This document shows, piece after piece, positions 18,317 through 27,957 of a DNA stretch of 64,000 nt. The stretch lies in contig JADKAE010000016.1 in NCBI GenBank assembly GCA_016715405.1, forward strand, positions 62,001-126,000, given 5' to 3'. Positions within the stretch are counted from its first letter, which is position 1, and each line of letters begins with the position of its first letter. Below the pieces are notes generated by a model, which saw nothing but the letters and a program-made list of their open reading frames with translations, was not told the DNA's origin and ran no database searches. Both the position numbers and the translations under genes were made by a program. The stretch is from Saprospiraceae bacterium (GTDB lineage Bacteria; Bacteroidota; Bacteroidia; Chitinophagales; Saprospiraceae).

Positions 18317-19057
18317 ATGAAGACCAAACTTTTGTTAGCAGTGCTGATGTGGACGTTGTGCGTGCCCCCCGCCTTACAAGCCCAGAAGTTGATTGTAAAA
18401 GAAGAAAAAGACAACTACATCGAAGGCGTTTATTCGCTCGAAGTAGGCGCATCACTCGAAATCATTTCATTTTACGATTATTTCGAGCCTTACGAAACCG
18501 GCAAAAAACAGCAAATGCAGGCTGCTTTTTATGCGCCCGGGGTTGATTCTTTTTTATTAAAAGCGGAAGAAAAAAGGATCACAGGTTTTTACTGGATGCA
18601 ATCCAAACCGGCAAAAACAAAAAAGGGCGCTAACGTCTTCGGGCCCTGGTATGCCGATGGAATGCTCAAAAAGCTGACTGTTCCGGCTTCTAACCTTGGC
18701 GTAATGCTGCGCTATCGCGGCAAAAAGAGCAATTACCTGTTGCCCTTATCCGTCTACCAAGGGGCTTCGCCGAAGTTGTCGGAGCAATACAAAGCCGTTT
18801 TTCGATTGGCAAAGAGTATATCCAGAGGCCAGTTTAAGGTATATAAAGGCGAATACAGCGGCGTACCCCCAGAGGCCAAAATAGCCCAGACAGGTATGAT
18901 CGGCAAAAACCTGGGCGGCGCGGTTTTTCAGATTGCTGTAGATAAAAGTAACTTGCGGAATTACACGGGTTGGGTTACGGTCACTTTGTTGCTCGAAGAG
19001 CGCAATACGACCAATAAAACGCCCTTCCGTTTTTATTTTTATCACACGAACCCCTAA
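18317..19057 (+). CDS. Secreted protein of unknown function
   Basis: A 246-residue protein with a clear Sec signal peptide (MKTKLLLAVLMWTLCVPPALQAQ). The mature part is mixed alpha/beta, rich in Tyr, Phe and Lys, with strand-like segments (DNYIEGVYSLEVGASLEIISFYDYF; VTVTLLLEERNTT) and no Cys. I recognise no family. It is 6 bp in front of the EAD-domain membrane protein, so the two are almost certainly co-transcribed, and being periplasmic it could act on the periplasmic portion of that protein. That partnership is an inference from position. Confidence 0.75.
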   Translation: MKTKLLLAVLMWTLCVPPALQAQKLIVKEEKDNYIEGVYSLEVGASLEIISFYDYFEPYETGKKQQMQAAFYAPGVDSFLLKAEEKRITGFYWMQSKPAKTKKGANVFGPWYADGMLKKLTVPASNLGVMLRYRGKKSNYLLPLSVYQGASPKLSEQYKAVFRLAKSISRGQFKVYKGEYSGVPPEAKIAQTGMIGKNLGGAVFQIAVDKSNLRNYTGWVTVTLLLEERNTTNKTPFRFYFYHTNP

Positions 19058-19063
19058 GCGCTC

Positions 19064-20422
19064 ATGCAGGCAGCCGATTACATCAGGAAGCTCATCTCCA
19101 TCAACCGCACGGATGCGGCGCTGGCTTTTTTGCGCGAAATAGCCGGACAGCTCGCCCCCGAGGTCAATGAAGAGGTGGTGCTGCATGCCGCCGATTACGC
19201 GCGTCCGCAGCAGGATAAAAGGGATGGAAATTTGTCGAAACAAGACGAAAAACTGCTCTTCACCCAGCTCCACAACGCGCTGCTGTATGTAGCAGGCGCC
19301 CTTCCGTCGCATATTGATGCGCCGGTGGCGGGTTTTCAAGTGGCCAGGCTCGACCTGCAGGTATTTTTGCATCGCTACCGCCTTCCCATCCTGCTAGCTT
19401 TGTGGGGCCTTGTAATATTGAGCGCCCTGTGGCTGCAATCGAAACCCAAACCCGATGTGCCTGTGCGAGTGGATATGACCCTCAACAGGCTGGCATTTAC
19501 GGCTAAAGAATCTACAGATTTTGATGTCGATCAGGCTTTCGGGGCATTTCAGATCAGTCATTTTGAAATGATAAGCCTGCCCGCCCGGCGCCTGCGACTT
19601 GGCGATGAGGGGGGTAGTACCCGGACTTACGAAGTGGGCGAAGGCCAAATCGAAATGTCACATGCCTACGGCAATGATGAATCGAATTTGATCCTCGAAT
19701 CCGTTTATCTCCAGTCAATCAGCTGGGAAGCAAATAGCCGCGTGACTATCACAATGCCCGAAAGCCAGGAAGAAGCCGGCGGCGTAATCGCCCTCGATAT
19801 CCAGCCGGGCAGTGCGTCGGGGATTGTCAACTTCCAGGATAGTCTGAGTTTCGAATGCAGCTTTGTTGATCTCAAGGGTCTCGGTGAGATGCAGTCTGTT
19901 GACTGGGCCTCGGGGGTAATATTCGTGCCCCACGGGGAAGCAGCAGAGCTGCGTTTTAGTGGCCGGGGCGACAATCTATCCCTTCTATTCGAATCGCCGG
20001 CAAACAACCGGCGGGCCGTGGAAAAACAACACCTGTCAATCGATAGTGTCGCCTTTATTCGCCCTTTGGGCAATGGCGAATTTACCAGCTCCATCCAACG
20101 CGCCGACATACAGTTTGTGGATAAACAAAACCAACCGTACCGCCGCTTGTCGTTAAAAAACGGCGAATTTCTCAGATTAGCCTCGGCCAAATCGCTGGAA
20201 ATAGTGAGCCTCCAATGGCATGAAAACGCCATACAAGTGCAACTGGCCGGCCGCGCCGGGCTATTGTCGGCAGGGCCAACGCTCGACACCCTGCAAATCC
20301 AAAACCCCGGATACATCTCCTGGTGGTGGCAATACCATCCACTCAGCGCCATAGCTGCCGTCATTTTATTAGCAGGCTGCTCATCGGCCTTGTGGTGGTT
20401 GCCCCGTTTCAGGCAGGGTTAG
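19064..20422 (+). CDS. Bitopic membrane protein with N-terminal effector-associated (EAD11-like) domain
   Basis: A 452-residue protein. Residues 1-80 match the pattern of effector-associated domain 11 from memory: IRKLISINRTDAALAFLREI, then NEEVVLHAADYARPQQDKRDGNLSKQ and NALLYVAGAL. EADs are small death-domain-like helical adaptors that pair sensors with CHAT, trypsin or TIR effectors. A transmembrane helix follows (about 108-125, PILLALWGLVILSALWL), then about 300 residues with little helix prediction and several beta-like stretches, and a second transmembrane helix near the C-terminus (about 428-446). With no signal peptide, the topology fits cytoplasmic EAD, periplasmic sensor region, short cytoplasmic tail. 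The start sits 6 bp after the secreted-protein gene. Signal and partner are not known. Confidence 0.72.
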   Translation: MQAADYIRKLISINRTDAALAFLREIAGQLAPEVNEEVVLHAADYARPQQDKRDGNLSKQDEKLLFTQLHNALLYVAGALPSHIDAPVAGFQVARLDLQVFLHRYRLPILLALWGLVILSALWLQSKPKPDVPVRVDMTLNRLAFTAKESTDFDVDQAFGAFQISHFEMISLPARRLRLGDEGGSTRTYEVGEGQIEMSHAYGNDESNLILESVYLQSISWEANSRVTITMPESQEEAGGVIALDIQPGSASGIVNFQDSLSFECSFVDLKGLGEMQSVDWASGVIFVPHGEAAELRFSGRGDNLSLLFESPANNRRAVEKQHLSIDSVAFIRPLGNGEFTSSIQRADIQFVDKQNQPYRRLSLKNGEFLRLASAKSLEIVSLQWHENAIQVQLAGRAGLLSAGPTLDTLQIQNPGYISWWWQYHPLSAIAAVILLAGCSSALWWLPRFRQG

Positions 20423-20563
20423 GTCGAAAAATCGGGCCTATGGTTGCCTTTATCGGCATTATTCCTTTTCTTTGCATAGCCTTATTATTCAAGCACCTAT
20501 CTGCCTTTCTCCAATTATCCGGTCTCGGCCTTATCTCTAATTTCATTTTTCAAAAATTTGATA

Positions 20564-21675
20564 ATGAATAAATTGTATCGTATCCTTTGGATTATAGGAT
20601 GTATTGCAGCGGCGCATTCGCCCGTTTTTTCCCAGCTTCACGAACCCGTTTTCCCCAACCAGCAGGGGGCTGCTTTGTTGCAAAGTTTGGTACAGGAATT
20701 CAAACCCGCCACGGTGCTTAATTACGACGATGCCCGTGACGCCATGTACCTGCAAATATGGAAAGACAACGACAGCATACATTGCGTATACACCGACCAC
20801 ACCTTGTATCTGCCGCCCAACGAAGACAACCCCGTTTTTCACCTCCTGCAATTCGGCTCGCTCAACGGCATCATCTGCGAGCACACCTATCCGCGCAGCA
20901 AAGGCGCTGAAAGCGGCAACGCCCTCAGCGACATGCACCACCTGGTACCTGCCCGGTTAGGCGCCAACCTGGCGCGCAATAACTTTCCATTTACTGAAAT
21001 TGCCGACCAGCAAACCAGTCTGTGGCTATACCGCACCCAAAGTAGTTCGAGTATGCCTACCTCTAATATAGACCTATACAGCGAACAGCGCCTCGGCCAG
21101 TTTGAACCCCGCGAAGACTACAAAGGCAACGTGGCCAGGGCTATGTTTTACTTCTACACCATGTACCGCGCCGAGGCCGACGCTGCCGACGCCGAGTTTT
21201 TCTGGCAGCAGCGCCCTACCCTCTGCCAGTGGCACCTCCTCGACCCCGTTGATGAAAAAGAATGGGAGCGCACCCACCTGATCGCCAACTACCAGGAAGG
21301 GAAGCGAAATCCCTTTGTGCTCGACTGCTCCCTGGCTGCCCGCGCTTATTGCAGCGACGTGACGGCGCCCTGTATCCCAACGGGTGTGTCAAATGCCAAC
21401 CCGGGCGACTACGATTTTCGCATATTTCCCAACCCGCCCCAGGCACGGCTACAATGTCATTTACCTTACAAGACCGCCGGCAAGTCACTGCTGTGCTTTA
21501 TGATGCCCAAGGCCGGGTAGTTGCCACCGTAGTGGATGAAATCCTGCAGCCCGGCGAACACAGCTTTGATCTGCGCTTCTCGCAGGCTGCCAAAGGGCAA
21601 GCCGTTTTCTGTCAACTGCTGCTCAGCGGCGAAAATCAAAGCGTTTCTTTGCGCCAAACGGTTGTGATGTATTGA
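20564..21675 (+). CDS. Secreted endonuclease I family nuclease with T9SS sorting domain (frameshift near 21434)
   Basis: Signal peptide (MNKLYRILWIIGCIAAAHSPVFSQ) followed by an endonuclease I domain: YTDHTLYLPPNED, the ICEHTYPRSKG block, and the active-site-like SDMHHLVPARLGANLARNN stretch. The ATG at 20564 is preferred to the TTG at 20558. The nuclease frame runs into FRIFPNP and then leaves frame; the other frame supplies APGTATMSFTLQ...VTAVLYDAQGRVV and ends at 21675. Adding one C to the CCC at 21433-21435 gives FRIFPNPAPGTATMSF, an intact T9SS type-A sorting domain, so the break is a one-base homopolymer indel. The enzyme would be exported and degrade extracellular DNA or RNA. Confidence 0.87.
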
Positions 21676-21715
21676 CGAGGTTTGCATTATATTTACAAAA
21701 TAAAATGCAAAACCC

Positions 21716-23774
21716 ATGCCCACTGCCTTGTACCGACTAACCCTGGCCGGCATACTGGCCTTAACGCTCTATACCGGAGCCGCGCAAACTCCCGCCATAA
21801 CGGAACCCCCTGCCCAGCGCGACCAGCGCATGGCCTGGTGGCGCGAAGCCCGTTTCGGCATGTTCATCCACTGGGGGCTCTACGCCATTCCCGCCGGGGA
21901 GTGGAACGGCGCCACCAACTACGGCGAATGGATACGCCATTCCGCACAGATACCGCTGGAAACCTACGACCGGTTTGTGCACCAGTTTAACCCCACCGCC
22001 TTCAACGCCGAAGCCTGGGTACAGATGGCCAAAGACGCCGGCATGAAATATATCGTTATCACCAGCAAACACCACGACGGCTTTTGCCTGTGGGATTCCA
22101 AAGAAACCGACTTCGACGTGGCCTCCACGCCCTTCCGCCGCGATATTCTCAAAGAACTGGCCGACGCCTGCCGAAAAATCGGCGGCGTGAAACTCTGCTT
22201 CTACCATTCCATCATGGATTGGCACCACCCCGACTATACCCTGCGAAGGGGTTGGGAAACAGACCGCCCGCTAGCCGGGGCGGATAGGGCTCGTTTTATT
22301 ATTTATTTAAAAAAACAACTTAAAGAACTCGTCACCAACTACGGCGACATCGGCGTGCTGTGGTTCGACGGCGAGTGGGAGGAATTCTGGACCCATGCCG
22401 ACGGCAAAGACCTCTACAACTACGTGCGCAGCCTCAAACCTGATATTATCGTCAACAACCGGGTAGACAAAGGACGCGGCGGCATGGCCGGCATGACCTC
22501 CTCAAGCGAATACGCCGGCGACTTCGGCACGCCCGAACAGGAAATCCCGGAAACCGGGCTTCCCGGCGTGGATTGGGAGAGCTGCATGACCATGAACGAC
22601 AACTGGGGGTACAACAAAAACGACCTCCACTTCAAAACCAGCGAAGACCTGCTGCGCAAACTCGCCGACATTGCCTCGAAGGGCGGCAACTTCCTGCTCA
22701 ATATAGGCCCAAAAGCCGACGGAACCTTCCCCCAACAGAGCATCGACCGGCTGCGCGATATCGGCGCCTGGATGCGCCTCAACGGCGAGTCGATCTATGG
22801 CACTTCGGCCAGTCCTTTCCACCACACCGCCTGGGGGCGGGTCACCCAAAAAAACCTGGGCAAAACCAGCAGGCTTTATTTTCACGTCTTCGACTGGCCC
22901 AAAAGCGGCCTGCTGGAAGTACACAACCTGGGCAATACCGTCACAAAAGCCTATTTGCTGGCCGGCGGACAAGCCGTCCCCTTCCGGAAAAAAGGATTTT
23001 CGCTCAGCCTGCAACTGCCCTCTGCCGCCCCTGATCCGATCAACACCGTGATCGTAGTAGAAATAAAAGGCGCCCCCGAGGTATTCCACACCCCGCAGAT
23101 CGAAGCCTACCATACCGAGTTCATCAGCACGATGGAGGTGGCCCTTAGTCTGCCCGGCGGACAGGGCAAAGCCGTGTTGCGCTACACGACCGATGGCACG
23201 GCGCCCGGGCCTAAATCGTCGGTATATCGCGGACCTTTAATATAAATAAAACACCCTCGTACAAGCCCGCTCCTTTGTAGGCAAAACGCCCGTGAGTGAA
23301 ACGGCGCAGCAGCAATTTACCAGGGTGACGCCGCCGGCGCCGGCATCTCTTGAAGGCGTCGTGCCCGGCATCAAGGCAGCCTATTACGAAGGCAACTGGG
23401 ACAAACTGCCCGATTTCAGGGCACTAAAACCGGTAGGAGAAGAGATTCTGCCTTCACCTGGTACGGGCCGCATGGCCGGCAAAGACCATTACGGCATCGT
23501 CTTCGAAGGCTACATAGACATTCCCGCCGACGATATCTATCGATTTATCCTGGCCTCCGACGACGGCAGCCGTCTCTACGTCAACAACCGCCTGGTGGTG
23601 GATAACGACGGCCTGCACGGCGCCCGCGAAGTTGGCGGGGCTGTTCCCTTGCTCAAAGGCCTCAATGCCATCCGCATCGAATTTTTTGAAAAATCGGGCG
23701 ATGAATCGGTCTCATTGTCCGCCGAATCTAAAAATAGACCACCGGAATTGAAATGGTGGTGTATATTAGATTGA
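21716..23774 (+). CDS. Alpha-L-fucosidase (GH29) with C-terminal PA14 domain (frameshift near 23245)
   Basis: An exported glycosidase: signal peptide to about residue 23, then the GH29 barrel with RFGMFIHWGLYAIPAGEW, KHHDGFCLWDSK, the nucleophile-containing VLWFDGEWEEFW segment, and GGNFLLNIGPKADGTF near its end. A chitobiase-like sandwich (YTTDGTAPGPKSSVYRGP) closes the first frame at 23245. A second frame to 23774 continues from about 23253 with LVQARSFVGKTPVSET and a PA14 domain (IKAAYYEGNWDKLPDF, DDGSRLYVNNRLVVDNDGLHG). The two frames join as one protein of about 685 residues; the indel at 23243-23252 is not a simple homopolymer change. It removes alpha-L-fucose from glycans, with PA14 as a likely carbohydrate-binding part. 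Confidence 0.9.
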
Positions 23775-23775
23775 C

Positions 23776-23824
23776 AGATAAACCCTCATAAACCCTCATA
23801 AACCCTCATAAACCCTCATAAACA
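23776..23824. repeat. Tandem 10-bp repeat ATAAACCCTC
   Basis: Four perfect copies of ATAAACCCTC followed by a fifth partial copy, ending 5 bp before the CHAT gene start, so it occupies the ribosome-binding region of that gene. Copy-number change here would alter the leader of the CHAT-nSTAND pair. The word AAACCCT is shared with the GGTTTAG repeat family. Confidence 0.85.
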
Positions 23825-23829
23825 TAAAC

Positions 23830-25572
23830 ATGGACATCCTATTCCTGGCCTTTGCCAACGACAGAGACAACCCGCTGCCCGCCTTACAACGGGAAGACGA
23901 AAACCTATACGGCCTGTTGGCGCCCCGGCAGGCGCAGCAGCACTTTCTCATTCACCGGGATTCCTTTACCAACCTGAACTCCATAACGGAATACCTCGAC
24001 CTTTATAAAGACAACATCGTCGTATTTCACTACAGCGGCCATGCGGGACCGGGGAGTTTGCAACTCGAAGGCCCCGACGCCCATGCCGTGGGCATCGCCG
24101 AATTTCTGGCACGCTGTCCGCGACTGCAACTCGTAGTGCTCAACGGCTGCTCCACTGCCGGACAAGTAAAAGGCCTGCTCGACAAAGGCATACCGGTGGT
24201 CATCTCCACCCATGCCCCGGTAGAAGACCAAAAAGCCGCCGAATTTTCCATTCAGTTTTATCGCTCGCTTGCCAACCAGGAAAGCGTGGAACAGGCCTTC
24301 GAAGCCGCCAAAGCCAAAATCCTGACTATGGACGGCCAGGTGAGTTTTCACCGCGGGCTCGATGTGGACGGAGATAACGCCGACAGCGCGCTATGGGGTA
24401 TCTTCTGGAAAAACGACCCCTCGCTAAACCTGGAATGGAGCCTGCCTAACATACCTTACGGCTATAGCAGCGGTGAATACCAACCCAACCTGATGTTGGT
24501 TGACAGCATGGTGAACGCCCTTGCCGAATACAATGACCCTATACGCCAGATCAAAGAAAACGAATCGATGGGCGTGGAGGTCAGCATACTCGACAAACGC
24601 GAAGCGATCCTCAAAGCCCTGCCTCACCCCATCAGCGAACAAGTGCGCAAACTATTAGTACCGGAAGCCGCAGATTCTAATAGCGTATTTTACGACAAAC
24701 CAGGCCCCGACCGGCTGCGGCAGATGGTAGCCGTATACGAAACCATCATCGACCTGTTTGCTTATATCATGCTGGCGCAACTTTGGGATGCCCTCAGCGA
24801 ACGCCCCACACTCCAAATATCCGACGAACTGCGAGGCCAGGTGAAGCAATTCCTCACCCTGACGCCCCAACAGCGCCGGATTTACGACTTTCTTCCGCTT
24901 GTCAAAAATATTCGGATATTATTTGACAAAGAAAACATCCCCTATTTCCTCGAAGAATTGTCGCACCTGCGCCAAATTGCCGAGCCCGGTCAGCCGTTTT
25001 ACGAAGCCTGGCATTTTATGGAGTCGATGAAGCGAAAAATTGCAGGCGCCACACCCGGCAAAGCCGAAGCCGACAACCTCTGCATCATGGCTGAAGAAAA
25101 GCTGGCCATCATCCTGGGCGAAACGGGTTTCATCGGCCGCTATACCTTCGCTTCGGTGAAAAATATTTCGGTAGTAAAATCGCGGCATTTGCGCGAAGCG
25201 CGATTTAAACACACCATCGTAAGATTGGTGCAGCGATTTGTGGGACTGGCAGAGGAGCCCCAGATTATGGAGCGCTTCATGGACAATACCTCGGTGTTGC
25301 TATTGCGCGAACAACAGGGAGGGCCCAAATTCCTCAACCTCACGCCTTTTGTGATCGACGAAAACGCTTTTGACGAAAAAGCGTCTATTGCCAAGCTGCA
25401 TTTTTTTGAAAGATATGCAAAAGACCAGGACGCCTACGCCTACCGCCATATTTACAAACCCAGCGACATTCCGCTCGTAATAGCCAAACAGGCAAACTAC
25501 TCGGTAATAAAAGCCCAATTTGACGCATTTGCCCAGTTGTTGTTTCACCAACCCATGCAGAAGGCCATATGA
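23830..25572 (+). CDS. CHAT domain caspase-like protease with long C-terminal region
   Basis: A 580-residue cytoplasmic protein. The CHAT domain occupies about residues 1-200: catalytic His71 in VVFHYSGHAG and Cys107 in VVLNGCSTAG, with VISTHAPVEDQKAAEF after them. The remaining 380 residues are mostly helical and unassigned, and could be the activator-binding or substrate-selecting part. The stop overlaps the start of the nSTAND gene (ATGA at 25569-25572), so the two are translationally coupled. In known conflict systems CHAT proteases are effectors released when a STAND NTPase senses a trigger; this pairing fits that, but the trigger and substrate are not visible. There is no signal peptide or TPR array. 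Confidence 0.88.
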   Translation: MDILFLAFANDRDNPLPALQREDENLYGLLAPRQAQQHFLIHRDSFTNLNSITEYLDLYKDNIVVFHYSGHAGPGSLQLEGPDAHAVGIAEFLARCPRLQLVVLNGCSTAGQVKGLLDKGIPVVISTHAPVEDQKAAEFSIQFYRSLANQESVEQAFEAAKAKILTMDGQVSFHRGLDVDGDNADSALWGIFWKNDPSLNLEWSLPNIPYGYSSGEYQPNLMLVDSMVNALAEYNDPIRQIKENESMGVEVSILDKREAILKALPHPISEQVRKLLVPEAADSNSVFYDKPGPDRLRQMVAVYETIIDLFAYIMLAQLWDALSERPTLQISDELRGQVKQFLTLTPQQRRIYDFLPLVKNIRILFDKENIPYFLEELSHLRQIAEPGQPFYEAWHFMESMKRKIAGATPGKAEADNLCIMAEEKLAIILGETGFIGRYTFASVKNISVVKSRHLREARFKHTIVRLVQRFVGLAEEPQIMERFMDNTSVLLLREQQGGPKFLNLTPFVIDENAFDEKASIAKLHFFERYAKDQDAYAYRHIYKPSDIPLVIAKQANYSVIKAQFDAFAQLLFHQPMQKAI

Positions 25573-27527
25573 AGAGTCCATTCAAATTCCTCGATGCCTT
25601 CACGCTGGCGGACAAAGACGTCTTTTTCGGGCGCGAAGATGAAACCGAAGCGCTTTACAGCACGGTATTTAAGACCCCGCTGGCGCTCATTTACGGCTTG
25701 TCGGGCACCGGCAAGACCAGTCTGGTACAGTGCGGACTGGCGGGCCGCTTCGACGGCCCCGACTGGTACCCGTTTTTCCTGCGCCGCAACGACGATATCA
25801 ACCGCTCGCTGGCCGATGCCCTGGCCAAAGCCATGCCAAATGGCGAAAAGCCCCGCGCTACCCTTCCCGACACGGTGAGCCTGCTGTTTAGATACTACCT
25901 GCGCCCGGTTTATCTTATATTCGACCAGTTTGAAGAGCTGTTTATTCTTGGAAGTATCGAAGAACAGGAAAATTTTGCCAAGCAAATACGGAGCCTTATC
26001 GACGCAGAGTTGCCCTGCAAAATCCTGCTCATTATGCGCGAGGAGTTCATCGGGCAATTGTACCATATTGAAAAAATCATTCCCATGTTGTACGACCACC
26101 GCCTGCGCGTGGAGCCCATGGGATTCAAAAAAGTATCGAGCGTCATCACTCGTTCCTGCCAGCAGTTTAATATCAAGCTGGAAAAACCCGACACCAACGT
26201 CCAGCAGATCTACGACAACATCAGCGCGGGCAAATCGGGCATACAACTGCCCTACCTGCAGGTGTACCTCGACCGGATGTACCGCGAAGATTATGCACGC
26301 ACCTATTCCGGCAAAGAAGAACCGGGCGATGCTCTGCCGCCGCTCACCTTCACAACCGCCGAAATTGAGCGTTTTGGCCGCATAGAAGACGTATTGGGGC
26401 GCTTCCTTTCCGAGCAGGTCGTCCGGCTCGAAAAAGACGTCAGGGCCCAGGAAAAAAGCCTCCCTGAAGAGGCCGTCCGCAAAGTACTCGACGTATTCGT
26501 CACCGAGCAGGGCACCAAACGTCCGGTGGGTTACCGGCAGGTGGGCGAACACGTGCAGCTTGAAGAAAAAGTCATGGCCCTGCTAACGGGTTTCTCAGAG
26601 AAAGCTGTAGACTTTATTTGCCAACGGCTGGCAGCGGCGCGCCTGCTGAGACTCGGCGAAGACAACATCGAATTGGCCCACGACTCGCTGGCTGCGCTCA
26701 TCGACAGCCAGCGCACCGAGCAGGAGCGCCGCGCCAACGAAGTGCTCAACCGCCTGCTCACCAACCATCAGGAGTTCAAAGACACCGGCGAATACCTCAC
26801 CCGCCGGCAATTGAACACCCTCGAAGAATACCTGCCCATATTGTCGTACCGCCTCGACGAGGAGGTTAAGCAATTTATCAAAAACAGCCAGGCCGCCGCC
26901 GAAAGCGCCGAACACGCCGCCCTGCTGGCCGAACAGCGCAAACGCAAGCAGACGGCGCGGCTCGCCTTTTTCGGCTTCACGCTGGCAGCCCTGGCCCTGG
27001 CCGGCGCCCTGCTGGCCGTGAGGCAGACCAAAGTGGCCAACCGGGCGCGCCGCAAACTGGCCCAAACGGCCTATTACGCCCAAATAAAAACTGCCGAAAC
27101 GCTAAAATTGCAAGGTGAATACGACGCGGCGCTACTACAACTGGAAAACGCGAAGCCCTTTGTCGGGGAGGCCGGCCCGGAAGCCCAACAACAATTTGAC
27201 AAACTGCAGGAAACCTGGCCACAGGCCCAACTCGAGGTAGACGCCGGCGATAGCCTCGTAGCTGCCGGCGAATTGCACCATGCCATTGCCCGCTATGAAA
27301 AAGCCCGGCAGTTGAGCTCAGACACACGCATTGAAGATCTCATCAAACGCACCGAAAAAGATAAGGCACAGCAATACAAGAAGTTTTTAGACAACGGCAA
27401 GGCTATGATGACTGCCCGGCAATACCAGCGTGCTGCCGAGAACTTCCGCGAAGCGCTCAAGCGAAACCCGGAATCGGAGGAGGCCCGGCGGTTGCTGGAG
27501 CAGGCCCGGAGGGGAGGGGGAGAGTGA
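25569..27527 (+). CDS. nSTAND1-type NTPase with membrane segment and TPR-like C-terminus
   Basis: A 652-residue protein beginning with the nSTAND1 signature SPFKFLDAFTLADKDVFFGRE. Walker A is GLSGTGKTSL (43-52); Walker B is YLIFDQFEELF (115-125). A winged-helix/helical arm follows (to about 440), including RLLRLGEDNIELAHDSLAAL, typical of STAND proteins. A transmembrane helix lies at about 461-483 (LAFFGFTLAALALAGALLAV), and the C-terminal 150 residues are TPR-like (AETLKLQGEYDAALLQLENA; ARQYQRAAENFREALKRNPES). It is coupled by a 4-bp overlap to the CHAT protease gene. Predicted role: nucleotide-driven switch that senses a signal through its TPR part and activates the CHAT effector; membrane anchoring is unusual for this role. 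Confidence 0.9.
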   Translation: MKSPFKFLDAFTLADKDVFFGREDETEALYSTVFKTPLALIYGLSGTGKTSLVQCGLAGRFDGPDWYPFFLRRNDDINRSLADALAKAMPNGEKPRATLPDTVSLLFRYYLRPVYLIFDQFEELFILGSIEEQENFAKQIRSLIDAELPCKILLIMREEFIGQLYHIEKIIPMLYDHRLRVEPMGFKKVSSVITRSCQQFNIKLEKPDTNVQQIYDNISAGKSGIQLPYLQVYLDRMYREDYARTYSGKEEPGDALPPLTFTTAEIERFGRIEDVLGRFLSEQVVRLEKDVRAQEKSLPEEAVRKVLDVFVTEQGTKRPVGYRQVGEHVQLEEKVMALLTGFSEKAVDFICQRLAAARLLRLGEDNIELAHDSLAALIDSQRTEQERRANEVLNRLLTNHQEFKDTGEYLTRRQLNTLEEYLPILSYRLDEEVKQFIKNSQAAAESAEHAALLAEQRKRKQTARLAFFGFTLAALALAGALLAVRQTKVANRARRKLAQTAYYAQIKTAETLKLQGEYDAALLQLENAKPFVGEAGPEAQQQFDKLQETWPQAQLEVDAGDSLVAAGELHHAIARYEKARQLSSDTRIEDLIKRTEKDKAQQYKKFLDNGKAMMTARQYQRAAENFREALKRNPESEEARRLLEQARRGGGE

Positions 27528-27536
27528 GAGAGGGGG

Positions 27537-27775
27537 CGATCTTTGCGACTTTACGACTTTACGACTTTACGATCCTGGTCCGGTCGTTGAGCGGAGTCGA
27601 AACGGCGAGGGGGCGATTTTTGCGACTTTACGACTTTGCGACCTTGCGACTTTGCGACTTTGCGATCCTGGCCCGGTCGTTGAGCGGAGTCGAAACGGCG
27701 ACTTTACGATTTTACGATCCTGGTCCGGTCGTTGAGCGGAGTCGAAACGGCGACTTTACGACTTTGCGACTATAT
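27537..27775. repeat. Mixed array of 8-bp CGACTTTA units and a 36-bp repeat
   Basis: Tandem CGACTTTA/CGACTTTG/CGACCTTG units alternate with three copies of a longer unit containing GGTCGTTGAGCGGAGTCGAAACG (27575-27604, 27672-27700, 27724-27750). Unlike other copies of this family, nearly all units point the same way. The array begins 10 bp after the nSTAND stop. The following 27776-27899 is AT-rich with no gene I can support. Confidence 0.85.
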
Positions 27776-27899
27776 CAGACTGTTGGACTGTTGGATTTTT
27801 AGACGGGTGGCGATTTTTTTAAAAATAATCACACCATGCGGTAATCAATGCCAACAATCTGATATTAAGAATTTGGGGCTGATATAGTTGTGTAAAATG

Positions 27900-27933
27900 T
27901 TGTGTATCTAATCCTGTAAAATGCATATATTTG
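27900..27933 (+). promoter_or_regulatory. Bacteroidota-type promoter before the small ORF and giant gene
   Basis: TATATTTG at 27926-27933 is a perfect -7 element; a TTG at 27900-27902 gives a slightly long 23-bp spacer. The ATG at 27958 follows 24 bp later. Confidence 0.5.
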
Positions 27934-27957
27934 TAAAAACACTAAAACCCCAATACC

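Noticed and set aside
23776..23824. CRISPR-like direct repeats
   Set aside because: The 10-bp units abut with no spacers; this is a plain tandem repeat. The same applies to 9558-9624.
25545..26552. 335-codon open frame on the minus strand
   Set aside because: Antisense to the nSTAND gene, no recognisable domain; the sense strand has clear Walker motifs.
27430..27802. Open frames of about 95 codons over the repeat array
   Set aside because: The translations (FATLRLYDFTI repeats) only reflect the 8-bp unit.
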